Source of the DNA: Ensifer adhaerens
GTDB lineage: Bacteria; Pseudomonadota; Alphaproteobacteria; Rhizobiales; Rhizobiaceae
Length of the DNA: 64,000 nt
NCBI RefSeq assembly: GCF_000697965.2
Contig: NZ_CP015880.1
Location: 1,674,001 to 1,738,000, forward strand
Direction: 5' to 3'
Shown here: in pieces, positions 46,730-55,306 of the stretch
Position numbering within the stretch: position 1 is the first letter of the stretch
How the letters are laid out: each line of letters starts with the position of its first letter
The notes under the pieces: generated by a model
What the model was told of the DNA's origin: nothing
The model's input: only the letters and a program-made list of their open reading frames with translations
The model's database searches: none
Made by a program: the position numbers and the translations under genes

Positions 46730-49069
46730 TTAGCGCTGTGCGACCGGGCGAACCAGCGGGGTCACACGGCGAATGGTGACGCGACGGTTCTGCTGTTCGG
46801 CGTCCTGGGTGCGAACCTTCAGGAAGCGCTCGCCATAGCCCTGGGTCGCCAGGTTTTCCGGCGGAATGCCGTAGACCTCGGTCAGCAGCGAGGCAACCGA
46901 TTCGGCGCGCTTGTCGGAGAGCACCAGGTTTGAGCGGTCCGAGCCGACGGCATCGGTGTGGCCTTCGATGAAGAAGGTTTCACCCGGATCCTTGGCGAGG
47001 ATCTTCTCCATCGCGGCTGCGACCTTGCGCATGGTCTTGGCCTGCGACATCGACACTTCGGCGCTGCCCGTCGGGAAGGTGATCGTGTCGAGGTCGACGC
47101 GGCGCACCTTGTCACGCAGGCGGGCGGAGTGGCGGACTTCGTCCATGGTGTAGACGCGCTCGACACGCTCGACCGGCGGCTCGGCCAGGAACTCGTAGTA
47201 GTCGCGATCCGGATCGTCGGAAACGTCGGCGATGTAGTCACGAACCGGGATGCGCAGGCGCATCGGCGGCAGTTCGTAGCCGACGTCGATGATCGCCGGA
47301 CGCGGACCCTCGTCACGCTCGGGCGCATAGATCATCAGGTATTCGTTGCCGTCGCGGTCGACACGCGAGCGCTGCAGGATGTCGCCGTAACGGTTGTAGA
47401 CGGTGACGATCCGGTAGCCGCCCGGACGCACGATGGTTTCGCGGGTACGACCGCGCGGAAGCTGATCGTAGTAAGTCTCTTCCGCATCGTAACGCAGGCG
47501 CGGACGGTCGTCGCCACGCACGAAGATCTGGTCGCCGACACCGAGGATCACCCGGTTGTCGACCTGCTCGACGATCTTTACCTCGGTGATGTTGTTGGTG
47601 ATGTTGTTGACCGTCGTGTTGTTGTTGATCACCGTGTTGTTGATAACAGTGTTGTTGACGATGTTGGTCGTCTCCGGAACCACGAAGACCGGAGCCTCAT
47701 CGACGCGCGTCCCCTTTTCGTTGAGGTTCGCTTCGATCTTCTGCGGTAGGTCGGCCGGCATCTCGGCAGCAATCGCAGCCTGCGCTGCGGCATCGTCGGC
47801 CGGCGGAGGGGCGTCCTCTTCCTTGGCGCGCAGTTCCTCACGCAGCTTCTGGCGCTCTTCGCGCGCCTGGTTGCCGCCGGCATTGTCGGCGTCCTTGTCG
47901 CTGTCGAGCACGGCAGCACCGTTTTCGACCGGCAGCACGACGGTTTCGTCGGTCGCGGCCGGATCATCGGCGATCTTCACCTTCTCTTCTTCCGTGCGGG
48001 TGTCGACCACTTCCGGAGCCGGCTGCTGCACCTGTGGCTGCTCGGCCGTTACCGGCTGCTCCGTGCCGGGCACGGGCTGACCTTCGCCGGTCTGCGGCTG
48101 CTCGGTACCCGGGACCGGCTGTCCCTCGCCCGTCTGTGGCTGTTCGGCACCAGGCACCGGCTGTCCCTCGCCCGTCTGCGGCTGTTCTGCACCAGGCACC
48201 GGCTGGCCCTCGCCAGTCTGCGGCTGCGGCTCGACGGCGGGAGCGGTTTCGCCACCAGCCTTCGGCTCTTCGGCAGCCTTCTGCTCTTCGGCAGCCTTCT
48301 GCTCGTCAGCAGCCTTCTGCTCGTCAGCGGCCTTCTGTTCGTCAGCAGCCTTCTGTTCGTCAGCGGCCTTCTGCTCTTCAGCGGCCTTCTGCTCGTCGGC
48401 GGCCTTCTGCTCTTCAGCGGCCTTCTGCTCTTCAGCGGCCTTCTGCTCTTCGGCGGCCTTCTGCTCTTCGGCAGCCTTCTGTTCGTCAGCGGCCTTCTGC
48501 TCGTCGGCGGCCTTCTGTTCCTCTGCAGCCTTCTGCTCTTCGGCCGCCTTCTGCTCTTCAGCAGCCTTGCGGGCAGCCTCTTCCTCAGCAGCCTTCTGCT
48601 GCTCGGCAGCCTGACGTGCCGCTTCTTCTTCAGCAGCCTTCTGCTGTTCGGCAGCTTGGCGTGCGGCTTCTTCTTCAGCAGCCTTCTGCTGTTCGGCAGC
48701 CTGGCGCGCAGCTTCTTCCTCAGCGGCCTTCTGCTGCTCGGCGGCCTGGCGCGCTGCCTCTTCTTCAGCGGCACGCTGCTGCTCGGCGGCCTGACGGGCA
48801 GCCTCTTCCTCAGCAGCACGCTGCTGCTCGGCAGCTTGGCGTGCAGCTTCTTCTTCAGCGGCGCGCTGCTGTTCGGCAGCCTGGCGCGCGGCTTCTTCTT
48901 CCGCCTGGCGCTGCTTCTGCAGCAGCAGTTCCTCGTCGGATTGGCCACCGCCCTCCTGTGCAACCTCGAATGGCTTCATCAGGCTGTCGGCCACCGCGGG
49001 CGGAACCGCCACGGACACCGACAGCACCGGCAGCGCGACGGTCGCGAACAGCTTGGATCGAATCGACAT
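46730..49069 (-). CDS. Large OmpA-family protein with repeat tracts
   Basis: A 779-residue envelope protein. A signal peptide (SKLFATVALPVLSVSVAVPPAVAD) is followed by a highly repetitive Ala/Glu/Gln-rich region (about residues 56-271), a Pro/Gln/Gly-rich spacer with four 14-residue repeats (about 284-339), an Asn/Thr/Ile/Val segment (NTVINNTVINNNTTVNNITN), and a C-terminal OmpA-like peptidoglycan-binding domain (ITFPTGSAEVS, FFIEGHTDAVGSDRSNLVLSDKRAESVA, GYGERFLKV). It should bridge the outer membrane or periplasm to the cell wall. AGGAAGG precedes the start at 49069. Confidence 0.9.
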   Translation of the reverse strand: MSIRSKLFATVALPVLSVSVAVPPAVADSLMKPFEVAQEGGGQSDEELLLQKQRQAEEEAARQAAEQQRAAEEEAARQAAEQQRAAEEEAARQAAEQQRAAEEEAARQAAEQQKAAEEEAARQAAEQQKAAEEEAARQAAEQQKAAEEEAARQAAEQQKAAEEEAARKAAEEQKAAEEQKAAEEQKAADEQKAADEQKAAEEQKAAEEQKAAEEQKAAEEQKAADEQKAAEEQKAADEQKAADEQKAADEQKAADEQKAAEEQKAAEEPKAGGETAPAVEPQPQTGEGQPVPGAEQPQTGEGQPVPGAEQPQTGEGQPVPGTEQPQTGEGQPVPGTEQPVTAEQPQVQQPAPEVVDTRTEEEKVKIADDPAATDETVVLPVENGAAVLDSDKDADNAGGNQAREERQKLREELRAKEEDAPPPADDAAAQAAIAAEMPADLPQKIEANLNEKGTRVDEAPVFVVPETTNIVNNTVINNTVINNNTTVNNITNNITEVKIVEQVDNRVILGVGDQIFVRGDDRPRLRYDAEETYYDQLPRGRTRETIVRPGGYRIVTVYNRYGDILQRSRVDRDGNEYLMIYAPERDEGPRPAIIDVGYELPPMRLRIPVRDYIADVSDDPDRDYYEFLAEPPVERVERVYTMDEVRHSARLRDKVRRVDLDTITFPTGSAEVSMSQAKTMRKVAAAMEKILAKDPGETFFIEGHTDAVGSDRSNLVLSDKRAESVASLLTEVYGIPPENLATQGYGERFLKVRTQDAEQQNRRVTIRRVTPLVRPVAQR
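48053..48904 (-). repeat. Coding tandem repeats in the OmpA-family gene
   Basis: Three repeat types lie in order along the gene: eight copies of a 15-residue unit (AAEEEAARQAAEQQK), about 16 copies of a 6-residue unit (AAEEQK or AADEQK), and, after a short break, four copies of a 14-residue unit (PQTGEGQPVPGAEQ). At the DNA level the 18-base and 45-base units are nearly identical, so the tract can change length by slipped replication. The charge pattern predicts long helix or coiled coil for the first two types. Confidence 0.9.
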
Positions 49070-49284
49070 TTTGTCTTCCTTCCTCTTCCTGGGAGGTCCT
49101 GGCCCGCATCCTCTCGTCAACCTGTGACACGCTGAAGAAGAGAATGCGAACACGAATACTTACGGGGCCTTGACCCAAGGTTTCGGCTTTTTTGTGTTGG
49201 CCGCGAGACGCGCGGTCCAATGCAACGCCCAAACCGCGAACCGGTTCCTTGACAAGGGCTAGCGGAGGCAAGATTAACCGCCGC

Positions 49285-49299
49285 TGAACGCCCCGTTCA
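49285..49299. promoter_or_regulatory. Palindrome in the divergent OmpA/ABC transporter gap
   Basis: TGAACGCCCCGTTCA has perfect 6-bp arms around CCC. It lies about 190 bases before the binding-protein gene and 215 bases before the OmpA-family gene, in a 418-bp noncoding gap that is otherwise featureless to me. It may be an operator for either gene. Confidence 0.4.
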
Positions 49300-49487
49300 T
49301 GTTTCTCCCGCGCGGAAAACCACAATCATCGGTCGAAACTTGATTCCCGTTGAGCGCCTTCGCTTTCCTGTTGATTTTTAGTGGAAAAGAGTACGAATAT
49401 CGCCACAACCGGCGGCAGACGCCCCGGCTGAAATTGGCATCCGCGAAAAACAACAATGCCGGATGTCGACCAACAGAGAGGACTATC

Positions 49488-50270
49488 ATGCGTATTTCCA
49501 AGCGGCTGGCAGCCGCCGCATCGGCTGCCGTTTTCGTGCTCATGGCAGGCTCGGCCATGGCCGACGGCGAAAAGGTCGTGATCGGCACGGAAGGCGCTTA
49601 CCCGCCCTTCAACAACCTGGAAGCGGACGGCACGCTGACGGGCTTCGACATCGACATCGCCAAGGCGCTGTGCGTGGAAATGAAGGCCGAGTGCACTTTC
49701 GTGACGCAGGACTGGGACGGCATCATTCCGGCGCTCATCGCGAAGAAGTTCGACGCCATCATCGCGTCCATGTCGATCACCGCCGAGCGCAAGGAAAAGG
49801 TCGACTTCACCAACAAGTACTACAACACCCCGCCGGCAATCGTCGTGCCGAAGGATTCGCCGATCACCGAGGCAACCGCAGCCGCCCTTCAGGGCAAGGC
49901 GCTCGGCGCGCAAGGCTCGACCACCCATTCCAACTATGCCGAAGCGCATATGAAGGGTGCCGAAATCAAGCTTTATCCGACGGCTGATGAGTACAAGCTC
50001 GACATCGCCAACGGCCGTATCGATGCGGTCATCGACGACGTCGTCGTGCTCTCGGAATGGCTGAAGACCGCTGACGGCGCCTGCTGCAAGCTGCTCGGCA
50101 CCTTGCCGATCGACCCTGTCATCAACGGCGACGGCGCCGGTATCGCGGTCCGCAAGGGCGACGATGCGCTGCGCGAGAAGTTCAACAAGGCGATCGAAGC
50201 GATCCGCGCCAACGGCAAGTACAAGGAAATCAACGAAAAGTACTTCCCATTCGACGTTTATGGCAGCTGA
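49488..50270 (+). CDS. Polar amino-acid ABC transporter, substrate-binding protein
   Basis: A 260-residue periplasmic binding protein of the SBP_bac_3 (HisJ/ArgT/OccT) group. It has a signal peptide (RISKRLAAAASAAVFVLMAGSAMAD), the family opening VVIGTEGAYPPFNN, then GFDIDIAKALCVEMKAECTF, QDWDGIIPALIAKKFDAI and DFTNKYYNTPPAIVV. Basic amino acids or opine-like compounds are the likely ligands. GAGAGGAC lies before the start at 49488. A terminator separates it from the two permease genes, allowing more binding protein than permease. Confidence 0.92.
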   Translation: MRISKRLAAAASAAVFVLMAGSAMADGEKVVIGTEGAYPPFNNLEADGTLTGFDIDIAKALCVEMKAECTFVTQDWDGIIPALIAKKFDAIIASMSITAERKEKVDFTNKYYNTPPAIVVPKDSPITEATAAALQGKALGAQGSTTHSNYAEAHMKGAEIKLYPTADEYKLDIANGRIDAVIDDVVVLSEWLKTADGACCKLLGTLPIDPVINGDGAGIAVRKGDDALREKFNKAIEAIRANGKYKEINEKYFPFDVYGS

Positions 50271-50337
50271 TTGACGGTTTCCGGTGCGATTTCCTAGTGA
50301 ATCATGCCGGAAAAACGTCGGTTGATGCGAAAATTGC

Positions 50338-50370
50338 AACGGCGGATGGCTTGCCCTTCCGCCGTTTTTG
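50338..50370 (+). terminator. Hairpin between binding protein and permease genes
   Basis: AACGGCGGA and TCCGCCGTT form a 9-bp stem followed by TTTGTTTG. It would reduce read-through from the binding-protein gene into the permease genes. Confidence 0.85.
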
Positions 50371-50439
50371 TTTGACAAGTGCCTAAAACAAAGCGCGATC
50401 GATACGCATAAAAACAGCGCAAAAGGGGAAATCTCTGAC

Positions 50440-51243
50440 ATGAGCGGGTTGTTTGCCGGCTTCTATTCCATCCTCTCCTGGATCGGATCGATCGTCGATC
50501 CATTCTGCGGCCCGGTCGGGGTCTTTACCTGGCTCGCACCTGGCACGCTTCTCGCCTGCGGTGACACCGGATGGGGCGACGATATCGCCCACGGCTTCGT
50601 CATTACCGCGAGCCTTGCCATCGCAACGCTGCCCGTCGGCCTGTTGATCGGCTTCTTCATCGCGCTGGGCAAGCAGTCCGAAGAGCGCACGGTTCGGCTC
50701 GCGTCGAACATTTACACGACGATCTTCCGCGGCCTGCCCGAACTGCTGACGCTCTTCATCGTCTATTACGGCTTGCAGATCCTCGTTCAACAACTGCTGG
50801 CATCGCTCGGCTACGACGGTCCGGTCGAGATCAATGCCTTCTTCGCCGGCATGATCGCACTCGGCGTCGTCTTCTCCGCCTATTGCTCGGAAGTGCTGCT
50901 GTCAGCCTTCAAGGCCATCCCGCATGGACAATACGAAGCCGGTGACGCCCTTGGCTTGCATCGCGGCCGCACCATGCGCCTCATCATCCTGCCGCAGCTC
51001 GTGCGCATCGCCCTGCCCGGTCTCGGCAATCTCTGGATGGCGCTGCTCAAGGATACTGCCCTCGTTTCGGTCGTCGGCCTGACCGACATCCTGCGCCAGA
51101 CCGGCATTGCCGCCCGCGTGACCAAGCAGGCCTTCGAATTCTACGGTGTTGCCTGCGTGCTCTTCCTGATCCTCGCGATGATTTCCTCGATCGTCTTCTC
51201 CTACATTGAACGGCGAACCAAACGTGCGGAGATGGGCCGATGA
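50440..51243 (+). CDS. Amino-acid ABC transporter permease (HisQ-type)
   Basis: A 267-residue inner-membrane permease. The diagnostic ABC loop is EAGDALGLHRGRTMRLIILPQ, with helix regions ITASLAIATLPVGLLIGFFIAL and IFRGLPELLTLFIVYYGLQ typical of the HisMQ family. AAGGGGAAAT precedes the start at 50440. It overlaps the next permease gene by four bases (ATGA), so the two are coupled. Confidence 0.92.
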   Translation: MSGLFAGFYSILSWIGSIVDPFCGPVGVFTWLAPGTLLACGDTGWGDDIAHGFVITASLAIATLPVGLLIGFFIALGKQSEERTVRLASNIYTTIFRGLPELLTLFIVYYGLQILVQQLLASLGYDGPVEINAFFAGMIALGVVFSAYCSEVLLSAFKAIPHGQYEAGDALGLHRGRTMRLIILPQLVRIALPGLGNLWMALLKDTALVSVVGLTDILRQTGIAARVTKQAFEFYGVACVLFLILAMISSIVFSYIERRTKRAEMGR

Positions 51244-52070
51244 GTGTCGTTGCAACGATGATCCCGCCGCAGGCGCCGCCGCCGGTTCCGCCGAAGCCCT
51301 ACACGCTCACCCGCTTCGTCGGCAGCGTTGCGCTCGGCATCTGGCTGGCACTCGGCGTCGGTATCTTCCTGACCGTGGTCGGCGGCTGGGATCCGGACAA
51401 GTTTGCCAAATACGGCCCGCGCTTCATCAACGGCCTCGGCGTCACGTTGATGCTGGTCGGCCTTTCGATCGTCATGGGCGCCATCCTGTCGCTGCCGATC
51501 GCGTTTGCCCGCATGTCGATGAACAAGGTCCTGTCGTGGTTCGCCTACGGATACGTCTACTTCTTCCGCGGCACGCCGCTTCTGGCACAGCTCTTCCTCA
51601 TCTACTACGGCCTCGGCAGCTTTCGCCCGCAGCTGGAAGCGGTCGGCCTGTGGTGGTTCTTCCGCGACGCGTGGAACTGCGCGATCTTCGCTTTCACGCT
51701 CAACACTGCGGCCTACCAGGCGGAAATCCTGCGCGGCGCGATCGAGAGCGTGCCGCGCGGCCAGCGCGAAGGCGCTGACGCGCTTGGCCTTCCCCAGCGC
51801 GTCGCCTTCTGGAAGATCATCCTGCCGCAGGCAATGATCGTGGCGCTGCGCCCCTACGGCAACGAGATCATCCTGATGATCAAGGGCTCGGCGATCGTCG
51901 CGATCGTCACCGTCTTCGATCTCATGGGCGAAACCCGCTATGCCTTCTCGCGTACCTTCGACTTCCAGATGTATATCTGGGCAGCCATTCTCTACCTCAT
52001 CATGGTCGAGATCCTGCGCAACATCTGGAGCCTGCTGGAAGCGCGGCTGACCCGCCATCTGAAGCGATAG
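51240..52070 (+). CDS. Amino-acid ABC transporter permease (HisM-type)
   Basis: A 276-residue partner permease. It has FFRGTPLLAQLFLIYYGLG, the ABC coupling loop EGADALGLPQRVAFWKIILPQA, and several transmembrane helices. With the preceding gene it would form the membrane channel. No ATPase (HisP-type) gene follows; the next feature is a strong terminator, so an ATPase encoded elsewhere must energise the system. Confidence 0.92.
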   Translation: MSVVATMIPPQAPPPVPPKPYTLTRFVGSVALGIWLALGVGIFLTVVGGWDPDKFAKYGPRFINGLGVTLMLVGLSIVMGAILSLPIAFARMSMNKVLSWFAYGYVYFFRGTPLLAQLFLIYYGLGSFRPQLEAVGLWWFFRDAWNCAIFAFTLNTAAYQAEILRGAIESVPRGQREGADALGLPQRVAFWKIILPQAMIVALRPYGNEIILMIKGSAIVAIVTVFDLMGETRYAFSRTFDFQMYIWAAILYLIMVEILRNIWSLLEARLTRHLKR

Positions 52071-52092
52071 GGTTTCTACGTCGGTTTCGAAC

Positions 52093-52130
52093 AAGCTTGG
52101 CAGCACTCCCTAAGAGAGGCTGCCAAGCTT
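52093..52130 (+). terminator. Terminator of the ABC transporter permease genes
   Basis: AAGCTTGGCAGC and GCTGCCAAGCTT form a perfect 12-bp stem with a 14-base loop, followed by TTGTTATTT. Confidence 0.92.
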
Positions 52131-52235
52131 TTGTTATTTCACGAGAAAGTTTCACTTCGGGACAAATATTAGCCCTTGATTAACAAATCAGGCGTTTCAT
52201 CATAGGGACCAACCTTTGCGAGAAGTGAGGTCCAC

Positions 52236-52502
52236 ATGACGAACGAGATGGAACTTCAGCTCAAGGGCTACGGACTGACGACGGCGCAGATCCTCTATCA
52301 CCTGCCCGACCATCCGGCCTTCCTGCAAACCTATATCTGGCAGCACTACGACATTGCGCCGGACTTCCCCGAAATGCGCAGCTTCCTGAAATTCTGGGAA
52401 GAGAAACTGGACGGGCCGCTGCATTCGGTGCGCTACGTGCACCGCAAGCTGATCTCGGCCACCGAATGGCGCGCACTGAAGGGCGAGCTCATTCTGCACT
52501 GA
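52236..52502 (+). CDS. Usg-family protein
   Basis: An 88-residue protein of the Usg family, found in alphaproteobacteria and named for its place near tryptophan-synthesis genes in some species. It matches through KGYGLTTAQILYHLPDHPAF, YIWQHYDIAPDFPEM and LHSVRYVHRKLISATEW. Its biochemical role is unknown. It has its own promoter region after the ABC transporter terminator. Confidence 0.9.
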   Translation: MTNEMELQLKGYGLTTAQILYHLPDHPAFLQTYIWQHYDIAPDFPEMRSFLKFWEEKLDGPLHSVRYVHRKLISATEWRALKGELILH

Positions 52503-52566
52503 GAGCCGCCGACGGCGACCGCTCTCTGTCACCAGGAACCCTGGATCGGCGTGACGCCCGGCGCCC

Positions 52567-53292
52567 TCAGACATGCACCTCCCCATGCGCGAGTTCGCCT
52601 TCGCGCGGCTCCTTGTGCAGCGAGCCGTAGAGCACCAGCCCGTAAAACACGATGACACCAACAATCACCGGCCAGCCGGGCAAGGGACCGAGGGCCGCAT
52701 TCTGGGCGACGTCCATCCAGGAGCGCACGTGGCCGAAGGGCTCGCCATTGGTGGAGATCTTCGGCGAGGAAATCTTCAGCGCCCAGGCAAGCAGCAGGAT
52801 CAGGTACATCCAGCAGTAATTGCGCTGCAGCCGGCGGCAAAGCGCCTCGCGGTAGCTCATCAGGAAAGCGGGCTTGCGCAGGCTCTTGGCGATCGACGCC
52901 GCCCAATTGAGGTTCGGCGTGCCATCGGGCGCCAGGATCTGGGCGAAGTAGCCGCGCTCCAATTGCCGTACCCGGGCGCGATAGACGTCGAAGAAGCGAT
53001 AGCGCCGGGCTTCGATCAGGAGCAAGAGCGTAATCAGCAGCATGGCGAAGAGCAGCACGCCATGATGCGACGACGGTGTGGACAGCGAGACCGAGAGCAG
53101 CGCCGCAACGACGGTGATTGCCCAGTTGGAGGTCCGGTCGATGCGGTCGCGCCAGCCGGCCATGCGCCCCATTTCGCCGCGATAATAGTGTACCACCGCG
53201 TTGATCTGCTCCTGCGACGTCTGCGGCAAGGGCGGGCCTTTCGGCTCCTTCGTTTCGGCGCTCAAGATCAGCGGCCCAAGCTCGGCGGACAT
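52567..53292 (-). CDS. DUF2270 membrane protein
   Basis: A 241-residue inner-membrane protein resembling the DUF2270 family. Features are VVHYYRGEMGRMAGWRDRID, ITVVAALLSVSLSTPSSHH, IEARRYRFFDVYRARVRQLE and a pair of C-terminal helices (MYLILLLAWALKI and WPVIVGVIVFYGLVLYG), giving about four transmembrane segments. GGGAGGA lies 7 bases before ATG 53292, which is preferred to the ATG two codons upstream. The function is unknown. Confidence 0.85.
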   Translation of the reverse strand: MSAELGPLILSAETKEPKGPPLPQTSQEQINAVVHYYRGEMGRMAGWRDRIDRTSNWAITVVAALLSVSLSTPSSHHGVLLFAMLLITLLLLIEARRYRFFDVYRARVRQLERGYFAQILAPDGTPNLNWAASIAKSLRKPAFLMSYREALCRRLQRNYCWMYLILLLAWALKISSPKISTNGEPFGHVRSWMDVAQNAALGPLPGWPVIVGVIVFYGLVLYGSLHKEPREGELAHGEVHV

Positions 53293-53496
53293 CGGCATTC
53301 CTCCCGTCTTTTCTTATGCTTGCGATGATGACTCCTTTCCTGTCGCCGATAAATCCCGATGGCGCCGCATGGCGACGTTTTTCGTCCGGAAGGCCAAGGA
53401 AATCCTGCCACTGACCGCCAAAACGCCAGATCCACGCCCGCAAACCTTTCGCCGACGGCGATTGCCAAAAACCGGCTGCGGACGTAAGAAGCGCCC

Positions 53497-54324
53497 ATGA
53501 CCCAGAAAAGCACGAAAATCGACGAGGAAGCGCTGGCCGAGGCCTATAACCGCGCCCTCTCCCTGGAAAAGTCCGGCAAGTTCGATGCCGCGGCGCAAGC
53601 CTATGCCGAAGTGCTGGCGCTCGATCCGGAAGACCACGGCGGCGCTGCCGTGCGACTGGCTTCGATGGGACGCGGCGAAACGCCGGTGAAGGCGCCCGAT
53701 GCCTATGTCGCCACGCTCTTCGACCAGCATGCCGAAGTCTTCGACAACGTGCTCGTCGACCAGCTCGGCTACTGCGTGCCGCTCCTCGTCCGCCAGCGCC
53801 TGCAGGCGCTTGAACTCGGGCCCTTCGACCGGGTGCTGGATCTCGGCTGTGGCACGGGCCTGACCGGCGGCGCGCTCCGCGACATGGCTGAAGACATCAC
53901 CGGCGTCGACCTCTCCGAAAACATGGTCGAGATCGCCCACGAAAAAGACCTCTACGAGACGCTTTATGTTGCAGAGGCGGTCGACTTTCTCGACGACAAT
54001 GACGACGAGCCCTTCGACCTGATCGTCGCCACCGACGTGCTTCCCTATATGGGCGCGCTCGAAGCGCTGTTTTTCGGCGCGGTCGACAACCTCGTCCCGG
54101 GCGGCCTGCTGATCTTCTCCAGCGAAACCCTGCCCGCAGAGACCTTCGCCGGCCGCAATTTCATGGTCGGCCCGCACCAGCGCTTTGCCCATGCCGAGAG
54201 CTACCTGCGCGACCGTCTCGCCGCCACCGGCTTCGAGATCGTCGAAGTCGGCGACATCACGGTGCGCCTGGAAGAAGGTGAGCCGATCGCCGGACATCTG
54301 GTGGTCGCACGCTTCAAGCCCTGA
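53497..54324 (+). CDS. TPR-linked SAM-dependent methyltransferase
   Basis: A 275-residue protein with a short TPR-like helical N terminus (AYNRALSLEKSGKFDAAAQA) and a class I methyltransferase domain. The SAM-binding motif I is VLDLGCGTGLTG, then ITGVDLSENMVEIAHEK and LIVATDVLPYMG, with VPGGLLIFSSET near the end. The substrate is unknown. Its gene stands alone, with a very strong terminator 20 bases after the stop. Confidence 0.9.
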   Translation: MTQKSTKIDEEALAEAYNRALSLEKSGKFDAAAQAYAEVLALDPEDHGGAAVRLASMGRGETPVKAPDAYVATLFDQHAEVFDNVLVDQLGYCVPLLVRQRLQALELGPFDRVLDLGCGTGLTGGALRDMAEDITGVDLSENMVEIAHEKDLYETLYVAEAVDFLDDNDDEPFDLIVATDVLPYMGALEALFFGAVDNLVPGGLLIFSSETLPAETFAGRNFMVGPHQRFAHAESYLRDRLAATGFEIVEVGDITVRLEEGEPIAGHLVVARFKP

Positions 54325-54344
54325 TCGGGCCATGACAGCATCAT

Positions 54345-54382
54345 GAGAAGGGAGCATCGCACGATGCTCCCTTCTCTCTTTT
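54345..54382 (+). terminator. Strong terminator after the methyltransferase gene
   Basis: GAGAAGGGAGCATCG and CGATGCTCCCTTCTC form a near-perfect 14- to 15-bp stem with a minimal loop, followed by TCTTTTCC. Confidence 0.93.
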
Positions 54383-54436
54383 CCGCACCCGCGCCATCGG
54401 CTACACCAAGGCGAAAGCAATGGGAGTATTCGGAAA

Positions 54437-55306
54437 ATGGCAAAGGTTGCATTCATCGGTCTCGGCGTCATGGGCTACCCCATGGCCGGTCACCTCAAGG
54501 TCCGCGGCGGTCACGAGCTGACGGTCTATAACCGCACCTTCGCCAAGGCCGAAAAGTGGGCGGCCGAGTTCGGTGGTCGCGCGGCGCGTACCCCGGCAGA
54601 GGCCGCCGATGGCGCCGATTTCGTCTTCTGCTGCGTCGGCAACGACGACGACCTGCGCTCTGTAACGACGGCCAAGGACGGCGCCTTCGAAAAGCTGGAG
54701 GCCAACGCCGTCTTCATCGACAACACCACGGCCTCCGCTGAGGTCGCCCGCGAACTCTACGAAGCGGCCAAGGCCCGCAATGCCCACTTCGTCGATGCCC
54801 CGGTCTCCGGCGGCCAGGCAGGCGCCGAAAACGGCGTTCTGACGGTGATGTGCGGCGGCGACGAAGCCGCCTTCGATCGCGCCAAGCCGGTCATTGAAGC
54901 CTTTGCCCGCATGGTCGGCCTGATGGGTCCGGCCGGTGCCGGCCAGATCACCAAGATGATCAACCAGATCTGCATTGCCGGCCTCGTCCAGGGGCTCGCC
55001 GAAGGCATCCACTTCGGCAAGAAGGCGGGTCTCGACATCGAGAAGGTCGTCGACGTCATCTCCAAGGGGGCAGCCGGCTCCTGGCAGATGGAAAACCGTC
55101 ACAAGACGATGAATGCCGGCAAGTACGACTTCGGCTTCGCCGTCGACTGGATGCGCAAGGACCTCGACATCGTGCTCGCCGAAGCCCGCCGCAACGGCGC
55201 CAAGCTGCCGGTGACCGCGCTGGTCGACCAGTTCTACGGCGATGTGCAGGAAATGGGCGGCAACCGTTGGGATACGTCCTCGCTGCTCGCCCGCCTCGAA
55301 AAGTGA
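54437..55306 (+). CDS. 3-hydroxyisobutyrate dehydrogenase-family oxidoreductase
   Basis: A 289-residue NAD(P)-dependent dehydrogenase. The Rossmann motif is FIGLGVMGYPMA; the substrate motif is DAPVSGGQAGAENG; and GAGQITKMINQ carries the catalytic Lys. The family includes MmsB, GarR and glyoxylate reductase, which cannot be separated by eye. It overlaps the AlkD-like gene by four bases and is probably cotranscribed with it, though the functional link is unclear. Confidence 0.9.
   Translation: MAKVAFIGLGVMGYPMAGHLKVRGGHELTVYNRTFAKAEKWAAEFGGRAARTPAEAADGADFVFCCVGNDDDLRSVTTAKDGAFEKLEANAVFIDNTTASAEVARELYEAAKARNAHFVDAPVSGGQAGAENGVLTVMCGGDEAAFDRAKPVIEAFARMVGLMGPAGAGQITKMINQICIAGLVQGLAEGIHFGKKAGLDIEKVVDVISKGAAGSWQMENRHKTMNAGKYDFGFAVDWMRKDLDIVLAEARRNGAKLPVTALVDQFYGDVQEMGGNRWDTSSLLARLEK

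Noticed and set aside
48257..48904. Regular repeats suggestive of a CRISPR array
   Set aside because: Repeats are contiguous without unique spacers, are in frame and encode the OmpA-family protein; no cas genes are present.
48034..49173. Long plus-strand frame over the OmpA-family repeat region
   Set aside because: It reads as endless Arg/Pro/Ser repeats, the mirror of the repeated coding units, and has no recognisable protein features.
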